The notes below the pieces were generated by a model. The model searched no databases. It was not told the origin of the DNA and saw only the letters and a list, made by a program, of their open reading frames with translations. From positions 1-21,589 of the forward strand of contig CAMLHT010000030.1 in the NCBI GenBank assembly GCA_946479895.1: DNA of 21,589 nucleotides, in the 5' to 3' direction. Made by a program: the position numbers and the translations under genes. The stretch comes from an uncultured Gemmatimonadota bacterium (GTDB lineage: Bacteria; Gemmatimonadota; Gemmatimonadetes; Gemmatimonadales; Gemmatimonadaceae). Shown piece by piece: positions 15,735-21,589 of this stretch; the stretch's first letter is position 1; each line of letters opens with the position of its first letter.

Positions 15735-16831
15735 CGCCCGATCACCTCGGCGAGGTGCGCCTCGGTCTCGCTCGCAGCGCGCTCCCAGGTGAAGCCGGTG
15801 GCGAACACCCGGGCCTGGGCGCCGAGGCGGGCCAGGAGCTCCGCGCTTTCCGCGATGCGGGTCATCGCCGCGGCCATGGCGACGGTGTCGCCGTGCGGCA
15901 CGAGGTAACCCGTCTCTCCGTCACGGATCGACTCCCGGATGCCCGGCGAATTGGATGCGACGACCGGCGTGGCACAGGCGGCGGCCTCCAGGTTCGTGAT
16001 TCCCCAGCCTTCCTTCGGCGAGGCGAAGAGCAGCGCCCACGACCGCCGAAGCAGCGAGAGCTTCTCGGCCTCGCTGATCCGCCCAAGAAACCGAACCCGG
16101 TTTCCGAGGTCAAGCGACCGGGCGAGCGCCTCGAGGGCGGGCCGATAGTCTCCGGCGCCGGCGATCTCGAGCAGCGAGTCCTTTCGCGCGACGCGGGCGA
16201 AGGCCTCGATCACGAGGTGCACACCCTTGTACTTCTTGAGGCGCCCGAGATAGGAAAAGGTGGGCACCTTCGCGCGCTCCGCCGGGTTCGGCGTGAACCC
16301 GACCGAATCGATGCCCGGGTAGATGACCCGGATCGACCGCCGCGGGATGCCGCGCATGGCGAGATCGTCGGCGGTACTTTCGCTGATGGCCTCGAACGGA
16401 ACCCCGGCGTACATCATCCCGAGCGGCCGCTCGGCGAACCACACCGCGGCCGCCATGGGCGCCGGGAACTCCTGAAAGGCCGTCTCGCCGAACAGGTGCG
16501 GGACGAGCGCGACGACACGCTTCGCGCCCCACCGCGTCGTGTACAGCGGAATCTTGTTGATGTCCTCGACGAGGACGTCATGGCCCATTCCGTGGATATG
16601 CCTCGCGTAGTGCTGCCGGGCGAGAAACGGGAACGAATGCCGCGTTCCCACGCGATACACGTCGATGCCGTCGAGCTCGGCCCGCGGCGGCGATCCCGGC
16701 CAGCCACCGCAGAGCAGCGTCACTTCGTGGCCCTTCCTCGCGAGCCGCCCGAAGATCTCGTGCATGTGGATCTCCGCGCCTCCGGCCTGCGGGTTCTCCC
16801 GGTCCTGCCAGTTGACGAGGAGAATCTTCAT
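15731..16831 (-). CDS. GT4-family glycosyltransferase
   Basis: The 366-residue product has the GT-B fold of retaining GT4 enzymes. The N-terminal MKILLVNWQDRENPQAGGAE and GHEVTLLCGG form the acceptor side; the C-terminal half has FSYLGRLKKYKGVHLVIEAF, LEIAGAGDYRP, RVRFLGRISEAEK and the catalytic/nucleotide motif SPKEGWGITNLEAAACATPV (EX7E type). A substrate cannot be assigned. An AGGG about 5 bases before the ATG at 16831 could be its ribosome binding site; the 28-bp repeat array lies immediately upstream. The stop overlaps hprK. Confidence 0.88.
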   Translation of the reverse strand: MKILLVNWQDRENPQAGGAEIHMHEIFGRLARKGHEVTLLCGGWPGSPPRAELDGIDVYRVGTRHSFPFLARQHYARHIHGMGHDVLVEDINKIPLYTTRWGAKRVVALVPHLFGETAFQEFPAPMAAAVWFAERPLGMMYAGVPFEAISESTADDLAMRGIPRRSIRVIYPGIDSVGFTPNPAERAKVPTFSYLGRLKKYKGVHLVIEAFARVARKDSLLEIAGAGDYRPALEALARSLDLGNRVRFLGRISEAEKLSLLRRSWALLFASPKEGWGITNLEAAACATPVVASNSPGIRESIRDGETGYLVPHGDTVAMAAAMTRIAESAELLARLGAQARVFATGFTWERAASETEAHLAEVIGR

Positions 16832-16840
16832 CGCTGCCCT

Positions 16841-16981
16841 GTCATCCTGAGCGAAGCGAGGGATCTGCTTCTGCCGCCCGTCATCCTGAGCGAAGCGAGG
16901 GATCTGCTTCTGCCGCCCGTCATCCTGAGCGAAGCGAGGGATCTGCCCTTTCTGTCATCCTGAGCGAAAGGAGAAATCTGC
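16841..16981 (+). repeat. Tandem array of the 28-bp repeat, left flank of the GIY-YIG gene
   Basis: Three identical copies start at 16841, 16880 and 16919 (each begins GTCATCCTGAGCGAAGCG and ends AGGGATCTGC). The 11-base spacer TTCTGCCGCCC between them is identical, giving a 39-bp period. A fourth, diverged copy (GTCATCCTGAGCGAAAGGAG...) runs 16954-16981. The array lies between the GIY-YIG stop and the glycosyltransferase start. All copies face the opposite way to those at 17334-17400. Confidence 0.95.
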
Positions 16982-16991
16982 CTTTCGCAGG

Positions 16992-17270
16992 CTAGCCCGC
17001 CGGAAACAGATCGTCCCAGGCCGGATTCACCGTTTGAATGAGCTGGATCTTCCGGGAACGAGTCCAGCGCTTGAGGACCTTCTCCCGCACGATCGCCTGG
17101 TACGGATCGGTCGTCGTCTCGAAGTATACGAGACGAGTTATTCGATAGCGCGCAGTGAAGCCATGGATCCCCTGGCGATGCTGTGCCACGCGGAGCTCCA
17201 GGTTGTTCGTCACGCCGATGTAGAGACGCCGACTGCGGCTGGCCAGGATATAGACGAAGTAATCCCGCAT
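16992..17270 (-). CDS. Single-domain GIY-YIG nuclease-like protein
   Basis: The 92-residue product is a bare GIY-YIG domain of the UPF0213/UvrC-N type: VYIL (6-9) and YIG (17-19) form the namesake motifs, with Arg27 in NLELRVAQH, Glu63 in AIVREKVLKRW, and the C-terminal QTVNPAWDDLF typical of these short proteins. The needed catalytic residues look present, so DNA cleavage is possible. Function of free-standing members is not established. The frame starts at 17315, but the ATG at 17270 (MRDYFVYIL) fits the family N-terminus. It stands alone between two repeat arrays of opposite orientation and interrupts the nusB-to-glycosyltransferase run. Confidence 0.88.
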   Translation of the reverse strand: MRDYFVYILASRSRRLYIGVTNNLELRVAQHRQGIHGFTARYRITRLVYFETTTDPYQAIVREKVLKRWTRSRKIQLIQTVNPAWDDLFPAG

Positions 17271-17306
17271 GCCGCAAGCTTGCATCGCCGGCCGGGACCG
17301 GCGGCA

Positions 17307-17329
17307 CCGTTTCATTGCCCGGGAAACGG
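17307..17329. other. Small inverted repeat upstream of the GIY-YIG gene
   Basis: CCGTTTC (17307-17313) and GAAACGG (17323-17329) form a perfect 7-bp stem with a 9-base loop, directly next to the right-hand repeat array. A GC-rich imperfect palindrome (GCCGGCCGGGACCGGC) lies between it and the nuclease start. It may be a leader structure or part of an element end; role unknown. Confidence 0.5.
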
Positions 17330-17333
17330 AAAA

Positions 17334-17400
17334 GCAGATCCCTCGCTTCGCTCAGGATGACAGGCGGCAAAAGCAGATCCCTCGCTTCGCTCAGGATGAC
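17334..17400 (-). repeat. Tandem pair of the 28-bp repeat, right flank of the GIY-YIG gene
   Basis: Two identical copies at 17334-17361 and 17373-17400 (plus strand GCAGATCCCTCGCTTCGCTC then AGGATGAC) are separated by 11 bases (AGGCGGCAAAA), again a 39-bp period. The spacer is close to the reverse complement of the left array's spacer. The pair ends 5 bases from the nusB stop codon. Confidence 0.95.
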
Positions 17401-17405
17401 ACCTT

Positions 17406-17840
17406 TCACACCACGTCCTCGCCGAGGCGATTCATGCGCCGCGCGAGGGCGTCGAGGATGCCGTTCACGAACTTCGCGCTGCGAATTCCCGAGTACCGCT
17501 CGGCGAGGGTCACCGCCTCCTGGATCACCACCTTCGCCGGCGTCTCGCCCCGCTCCAGCTCGGCGGCCGCCATGCGCAGCACGCAGCGGTCGATGACGCC
17601 GAGGCGCTCGAGGCGCCAGTTGGTCGTGACGTCCGCGAGGGCGGCGTCGATCGTGTCGCGCCGGGCGACGTAGGTCCGAATCAGCCCGCTGGCGATGGTG
17701 CGCTCTTCCGGCTCGATCGCGAGGTCGTCCCAGATCTGGGTCGCGACCTGCTCGAGCTTCGCGCCCGGCCGGAGATCCCACGCGTACAGGGCCTGCAGCG
17801 CGCGCGCCCGGGCGCGGGTCTCAACTCTCGTTCGCGACAT
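17406..17840 (-). CDS. nusB: Transcription antitermination factor NusB
   Basis: NusB binds boxA RNA with NusE (S10) in rRNA antitermination complexes. The 144-residue, all-helical product shows RVETRARARALQALYAWDL at the N-terminus, LERLGVIDRCVLRMAAAEL in the middle, and PAKVVIQEAVTLAERYSGIRSAKFVNGILDALAR near the end, the best conserved family stretch. The ATG at 17840 overlaps the ribH 3' end by 20 bp. The ribH-nusB pairing is a very common arrangement. Confidence 0.96.
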   Translation of the reverse strand: MSRTRVETRARARALQALYAWDLRPGAKLEQVATQIWDDLAIEPEERTIASGLIRTYVARRDTIDAALADVTTNWRLERLGVIDRCVLRMAAAELERGETPAKVVIQEAVTLAERYSGIRSAKFVNGILDALARRMNRLGEDVV

Positions 17841-18300
17841 CGAGCCGGTCGAACAGGTCCGCCATCTCCAGCGCGGCCATCGCCGCCTCGTGTCCCTTGT
17901 TGCCCATGTCGCCGCCGGCCCGCGCTTCCGCCTGCGCGTCGTTGTCGGTAGTCAGCACCCCGAAACCGATCGGCACGTCGAACTCGGCGCTCGCCTGCGC
18001 CAGCCCGCGCGCGCACTCGGCCGAGACATACTCGAAGTGCGGCGTGTCGCCGCGAATCACGGCGCCCACGGCCACGATGCCCGAGTAGCGGTCGCTGGAC
18101 AGCAGGCGCCGCGCCGCAATCGGGAGCTCCCAGGCCCCCGGAACCCAGACGACGTCGATGTCGTCGAGCACGACTCCCTTGTCGACCAGCGTCTCCAGCG
18201 CGCCGTCCAGCAGCTTCTCGACGATCTCCTGGTTGAACCGGCTGGCGACGATGGCGAAACGCCGGCCCGCGCCGGTTGGATTTCCCACGAACTCGGGCAT
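17821..18300 (-). CDS. ribH: 6,7-dimethyl-8-ribityllumazine synthase
   Basis: This enzyme joins 5-amino-6-ribitylaminouracil with 3,4-dihydroxybutanone 4-phosphate. The 159-residue product has FAIVASRFNQEIVEKLLDGA (15-34), VPGAWELPIAA (53-63), GAVIRGDTPHFEYVS (79-93) with the catalytic-type His88, GFGVLTTDNDAQAEARAG, and MGNKGHEAAMAALEM. The ATG at 18300 shares one base with the ribBA stop (TGATG). Length is normal. Confidence 0.96.
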   Translation of the reverse strand: MPEFVGNPTGAGRRFAIVASRFNQEIVEKLLDGALETLVDKGVVLDDIDVVWVPGAWELPIAARRLLSSDRYSGIVAVGAVIRGDTPHFEYVSAECARGLAQASAEFDVPIGFGVLTTDNDAQAEARAGGDMGNKGHEAAMAALEMADLFDRLDVANES

Positions 18301-19505
18301 CAGGACGCCAGCAGGTGTCCGAGTTTGTCCCGCTTGGTCTGCATGTATCCGGCGATCTCCTGGTGGGTCGGCTGGACGATCGGGACCCGCTCGTTCACCC
18401 GGAGGCCGTAGCCCTCGAGTCCGACCATCTTGCGTGGGTTGTTCGTGACGGGGCGAATCGACTTGAGGCCCAGGTCGAGCAGGATTTGCGCCCCGATGCC
18501 GTACTCGCGCAGGTCGGCCTTGAAGCCGAGCCGCTCGTTGGCCTCCACGGTGTCGGCGCCGCGGTCCTGGAGCTCGTACGCCTTGAGCTTGTTGAGGAGC
18601 CCGATGCCGCGCCCTTCCTGGTCGAGATAGACGATCACGCCGCGGCCGTCGGCCGAGATCATCTCCATGGCCTTGGCCAGCTGCCAGCCGCAATCGCAGC
18701 GCAGCGAGTGGAAGACGTCCCCGGTGAGGCACTTGGAGTGCATGCGGGCCATGACGTTCTCGCCGTCGGCGATGTCGCCGTAGACGAGCGCGACGTGCTC
18801 GCGATCGTCCACGTCGTTGCGATAGCCCACCACCTTCCATTCCCCGTGCTCGGTCGGAAGCCGCGCCTCCGCCACCCGGTGCACGAGGCGCTCGTTCTTC
18901 AGCCGGTGCGCCACGAGCTGGGCGACGGTGATGAACGTGATCTTGTGCTCGGCGGCGAACGCCTCGAGCTGCGCGCGCGTGGCCGTGGTGCCGTCCTCGT
19001 TCAGGATCTCGCAGATGACGCCGGCGGGCGTGAGACCCGCGAGTCGCGCGAGGTCCACGGCCGCCTCAGTGTGCCCGACGCGCTGGAGCACGCCGCCCTC
19101 GCGGGCGCGCAGCGGGAAGACGTGCCCGCCGTGCCGCAGGTCGGCCGGCTGGGTCTGCGGATCGACGGCCACGCGGATCGTCGTGGCCCGGTCGTGCGCG
19201 CTGATGCCCGTCGTCACGCCGAAGCGCGGCGAGGCATCGATGGTGACGGTGTAGGCGGTGCGATACTCGTCGGGATTGGTCTCGGCCATCGGCGACAGCC
19301 CGAGCTGCTCGACGCGCTCGCCGGTGAGGGCGAGGCAGATCATGCCACGGCCGTGGCGCGCCATGAAGTTGATCATCGCCGGCGTCGCCAGCTCCGCCGC
19401 GCAGATGAGGTCTCCCTCGTTTTCGCGATCCTCGTCGTCGGCGACGATGATCAGCCGTCCGGCGCGAATGTCCTCGATCGCCTGTTCTATCGTTGAGAAT
19501 TCCAT
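18300..19505 (-). CDS. ribBA: Bifunctional DHBP synthase / GTP cyclohydrolase II
   Basis: The 401-residue fusion catalyses both entry steps of riboflavin synthesis. The N-terminal RibB half has the acidic metal-binding [11 protein letters not shown] (23-33), [14 protein letters not shown] (98-111) and [11 protein letters not shown] (124-134). The C-terminal RibA half has [20 protein letters not shown] with zinc cysteines 259, 270 and 272, [15 protein letters not shown] (293-307) and [10 protein letters not shown] (351-360). The ATG at 19505 has no clear Shine-Dalgarno; the 20 bases upstream are AT-rich and are followed by a repeat hairpin. No FMN riboswitch is visible before it. Confidence 0.96.
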   Translation of the reverse strand: MEFSTIEQAIEDIRAGRLIIVADDEDRENEGDLICAAELATPAMINFMARHGRGMICLALTGERVEQLGLSPMAETNPDEYRTAYTVTIDASPRFGVTTGISAHDRATTIRVAVDPQTQPADLRHGGHVFPLRAREGGVLQRVGHTEAAVDLARLAGLTPAGVICEILNEDGTTATRAQLEAFAAEHKITFITVAQLVAHRLKNERLVHRVAEARLPTEHGEWKVVGYRNDVDDREHVALVYGDIADGENVMARMHSKCLTGDVFHSLRCDCGWQLAKAMEMISADGRGVIVYLDQEGRGIGLLNKLKAYELQDRGADTVEANERLGFKADLREYGIGAQILLDLGLKSIRPVTNNPRKMVGLEGYGLRVNERVPIVQPTHQEIAGYMQTKRDKLGHLLAS

Positions 19506-19522
19506 ATATGTATGTGTCGTTT

Positions 19523-19578
19523 GTCATCCTGAGCGGAGCGAAGGAAAGACCCCTTTTTTCGCTTTCGCTCAGGATGAC
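19523..19578. repeat. Diverged inverted pair of the 28-bp repeat between ribE and ribBA
   Basis: The left arm (GTCATCCTGAGCGGAGCGAA from 19523) and right arm (CGCTTTCGCTCAGGATGAC ending 19578) are inverted copies of the dispersed repeat, shorter and more diverged than elsewhere, around an A/T-rich loop. The right arm overlaps the end of ribE: its TCC TGA supplies the last Ser codon and the stop. The pair forms most of the ribBA leader. Confidence 0.9.
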
Positions 19579-20178
19579 ACGGAGATGTTCCGGTAAGGTT
19601 GCACCAGCTTCTGGACGAACTTACACATCAGGTCCGCCTCCACGTTGACGACGTCTCCCGCACGGAGCTCGCCGAGCGTCGTGTGGCGAAGCGTGTAGTC
19701 GATCAGCGACAGCTGCAGGGACCCGTCGGGCGGCAGGGCGTTGATCGTCAGGCTGACCCCCGTCGACGCTGATGGAGCCGTGCAGCACCGAAAGCTCCAT
19801 GACCTCGGGAGGAAGGGCAAGCGCGACGAGCCGCGCGTCGCCCGACTGCCCCACCGACCTGACGATGCCGGTCGCGTCCACATGGCCCGACACGAGATGG
19901 CCGCCGAGCCGCTCCCCGAGCGCCATCGCCCGCTCGAGGTTGACCCGCCGGCCGACCAGCCAGTCGCCGATGGTCGTGCGCTCGAGCGTCGTCTCGACGG
20001 CGCCGACTGTAAAGCCGTCATCGTCATGTTCGCGGACCGTCAGACAGACGCCGTTCACGGCGATACTCTCGCCGTCGACCAGGCCGGTATACGCGGCGCG
20101 GATGTACAGCTCGCGTCCGGCCGGCCCGTTCGCGATCGCCCCGGTGATACCCACTTCCTCGAACAGGCCCGTGAACAT
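19569..20178 (-). CDS. ribE: Riboflavin synthase (alpha chain), interrupted by a one-base frameshift
   Basis: The enzyme converts two lumazines to riboflavin. The start [15 protein letters not shown] is the family N-terminus, with [11 protein letters not shown] in the first barrel and [14 protein letters not shown] in the second. The frame then breaks: [11 protein letters not shown] should continue [13 protein letters not shown], but that continuation is in the next frame. The cause is one extra base in a run of five C (19757-19761, plus strand). Removing one restores a 202-residue protein ending [23 protein letters not shown]. As written, the unshifted frame runs to 19621 with a nonsense tail. 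A sequencing error at the homopolymer is as likely as a true mutation. The stop codon is formed by the 28-bp repeat. Confidence 0.88.
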
Positions 20179-20205
20179 TGTCTAAAGATAGCCTGCCGAC
20201 GCCCC

Positions 20206-20411
20206 TCAGCGATCGAATCTGGGCATCGCGGTGAGGGCATGGACGACGAGGGAATCGGCATCGAACTCCTCGCGCCGCACGACCAGCGGGCCAGTGACGC
20301 CTCGAAGTGGCACGGCGCGTCGGCAAACCCGCGGCCGGCATCGGGGCCCAGCTCGAAGCGCGCGGTGAAGATCGCGAGCCGGTCGACCAGGCCCGCCGGG
20401 GATTGCCGCGC
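20206..20411 (-). pseudogene. 3' remnant of ribD (reductase domain end), truncated and frameshifted
   Basis: One minus-strand frame reads AGLVDRLAIFTARFELGPDA then GRGFADAPCHFEA, and the next frame continues GVTGPLVVRREEFDADSLVV to the stop at 20206. Joined, these match the C-terminal end of the RibD reductase domain (AGLVDRL-LF-A---LGP motif, then -R-FG-D-L). A frameshift lies near 20300. Upstream of AGLVDRL the similarity stops abruptly and plus-strand DUF1345 sequence begins. The position, 27 bp before ribE, is where ribD often sits. The match is from memory of the family and moderately sure. Confidence 0.6.
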
Positions 20412-20990
20412 TCATCGTGTTGATCAGTGCGCCGTCGATCAAGGGGTACTCGAAAGTCGTCCTCGCCTTCGACGCCGGCGCCCTGGTGTACCTCGCGCTG
20501 GCGTGGATGATGACCCTGCGGCGTCCGCGGATGAGACGCGGGCCCGCGCCGCCGTCGAAGATAGGGGTCGCCGCACGGGGTTCTCCATCGCGCTGTTGAC
20601 CAGCGCGACGATCATCTTCAGGGGGCGTGATGTGGATCGGCCGTGCCATCGGGACCGGAGCCGGCGTCGGCCGCACGCTGCTCTTGGCAACGACCCGTCG
20701 CGGCAATACTCGCGTGGTTGCTCACCCACACCCTGTTCGCGCTGCACTGCGCCCACATGTGCTACGGGCCGGCGCCGGAGCTGCCGCCGGACTGCGAGTC
20801 AGGTCTCCGTCTCCCGGGGGGCGGGTCGCCCGACGACCTGGACTCCGCCAACTTCGCTTTCACGATCGGGATGACGTTCCAGGTTTCCGACGTGCAGGTG
20901 ACGAGTCGCAGCATCCGCCGGGCGGTGCTTCTCCACTCCATCCTCTCGTTCGCCTACAACACGGTGATCTTCGCGCAGGTCCTCACCTGA
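20402..20990 (+). pseudogene. DUF1345 membrane-protein pseudogene, spread over three frames
   Basis: Three plus-strand pieces, in order, match the DUF1345 family. The first (from 20402) reads YSKVVLAFDAGALVYLALAW; the second (from about 20527, next frame) reads ADETRARAAVEDRGRRTGFS then IALLTSATIIF; the third (to 20990) reads ILAWLLTHTLFALHCAHMCY, then PDDLDSANFAFTIGMTFQVS, DVQVTSRSIRRAVLLHSILS and FAYNTVIFAQVLT. At least two frameshifts are needed, and the N-terminal start is missing. Family function is unknown. This is the only clear plus-strand coding remnant in the window. Confidence 0.75.
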
Positions 20991-21019
20991 TCATCTCGGG
21001 CTGCACCCGCAGGCGGCAA

Positions 21020-21331
21020 GCGGTTCATCCAGACGACGACCCATCTGCCGACGCCCTGAGGCGGGGCGCTCGTCCTGGGGCGACCGCTCGAGCCGCAGGG
21101 TCCGCCTCCCGACGATTTCCTCAACTCCTTCACCGCCCGAGCCCACTGGTCGTCGCCACGGACGTCTGCCTCGATGTCGTCGACCGGGATCTGGTCGGGG
21201 TCCACACCCGGTCGCGGCACGGCGTTGATGAAGAGGCACACCGAGCCGCCGAAGCGGAGCCCGGTGAGCCGGGTCTGGGAGAAGACGGGTGGGACGCGCA
21301 AACTGGCGAAGGATTCCGCGAAGTCGGCTGA
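21020..21331 (-). pseudogene. Possible remnant of a TonB-plug-like gene
   Basis: An open minus-strand stretch reads FASLRVPPVF, then GGSVCLFINAVPRPGVDPDQ, IPVDDIEADVRG and GVGRWVVVWMNR. This recalls the end of a carboxypeptidase-regulatory/plug protein type (C-V-IDG----...-IEVYRG...CGVVVVWT) common in Gemmatimonadota. Key residues are altered, and no start or upstream domain is found. From 20991 to 21589 I see no intact gene. The similarity is weak. Confidence 0.3.
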
Positions 21332-21459
21332 AGGCGCGCCCGTGTCAGATTTGGTTCGATGTGAAGCAGCCCGTCCGCGCGTTGGATTAGCGTGGGCGGG
21401 TGGCTTGTTTGTGGCAAGGAGCATCATCACGGTGGTGTTTGCCGCTGGGCGCTTTGGCG

Positions 21460-21477
21460 CCGTGACGCGCGTCACGG
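21460..21477. promoter_or_regulatory. Perfect 18-bp palindrome, candidate operator
   Basis: CCGTGACGCGCGTCACGG is identical to its reverse complement. It lies in non-coding sequence near the window end, 13 bases from a second palindrome. Binding protein and target gene are unknown; a divergent gene may lie beyond the window. Confidence 0.4.
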
Positions 21478-21490
21478 TCTCGCCGTGCGC

Positions 21491-21502
21491 GGAGCGCGCT
21501 CC
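21491..21502. other. Perfect 12-bp palindrome
   Basis: GGAGCGCGCTCC is self-complementary and is followed on the plus strand by TCTTTC. It could be a second operator half-site region or a weak hairpin; no stronger statement is possible. Confidence 0.3.
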
Positions 21503-21589
21503 TCTTTCACACACACATCCACCACACGCAATTACTGACATCGTGGCCTTGCGCAACACTGCGCATCACCATTACATGATCCTTGAGGT

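Noticed and set aside
16841..17400. Possible CRISPR array (28-bp repeats, 39-bp period)
   Set aside because: The 11-base spacers are identical or nearly so, the arrays are short and face each other, and no cas gene is near.
19523..19578. Intrinsic terminator after ribE
   Set aside because: The stem is a repeat pair and no U tract follows it on the minus strand; ribBA would need its own promoter.
20179..20260. FMN riboswitch before ribE
   Set aside because: No conserved RFN core (AGGGGC...GATTC-type blocks in order) can be found here or before ribBA.
20954..21559. 201-residue minus-strand protein
   Set aside because: Only the middle part recalls a known protein type; the ends look random, so I list just a possible remnant.

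Overview
The window is GC-rich bacterial chromosomal DNA. All clearly intact genes lie on the minus strand, so transcription runs from high to low coordinates. Gene content and order (ribD-ribE-ribBA-ribH-nusB; a mannose-type PTS with HPr kinase; a DUF151 bifunctional nuclease; a btuB outer-membrane receptor; secreted M28 peptidase), together with many copies of a short repeat starting GTCATCCTGAGCGAAGCG, suggest a Gram-negative environmental bacterium, most likely Gemmatimonadota. That taxonomic call is inference. No rRNA or tRNA was seen.

Layout in transcription order. 21589-20200 is a decayed or rearranged stretch: a possible TonB-plug-like remnant (minus), a DUF1345 membrane-protein pseudogene in three frames (plus), and the 3' end of ribD (minus). 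20178-17406 is a riboflavin block: ribE (one frameshift at a C5 run), ribBA, ribH, then nusB. 17400-16841 holds a small GIY-YIG nuclease gene flanked on both sides by arrays of the 28-bp repeat in opposite orientation. 16831-10396 is a tightly overlapping operon: glycosyltransferase, hprK, EIIA, EIIB, EIIC, EIID, HPr, EI. This is a complete phosphorelay plus its HPr kinase. 10370-8621 holds a DUF151 nuclease and an unrecognised secreted, membrane-anchored protein. 8604-3694 is a cobalamin-uptake operon: cobalamin riboswitch, terminator-like hairpin, btuF, btuC, btuD, btuB. 3653-1 holds a small membrane protein, recO, selB and the 5' part of a secreted M28 peptidase.

The genes make three functional groups. 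The riboflavin enzymes supply flavins, with nusB trailing. The PTS carries phosphate PEP-EI-HPr(His15)-EIIA-EIIB to the IIC/IID channel, and HprK can phosphorylate HPr on Ser46. The B12 operon should shut off when cobalamin binds the leader RNA.

The most unusual theme is the 28-bp repeat. It occurs as 39-bp-period tandem arrays and as inverted pairs. It brackets the GIY-YIG gene, lies in frame inside selB, forms the stop codon of ribE, and supplies a candidate ATG for btuF. Together with the nuclease it may be a mobile or domesticated repeat family.
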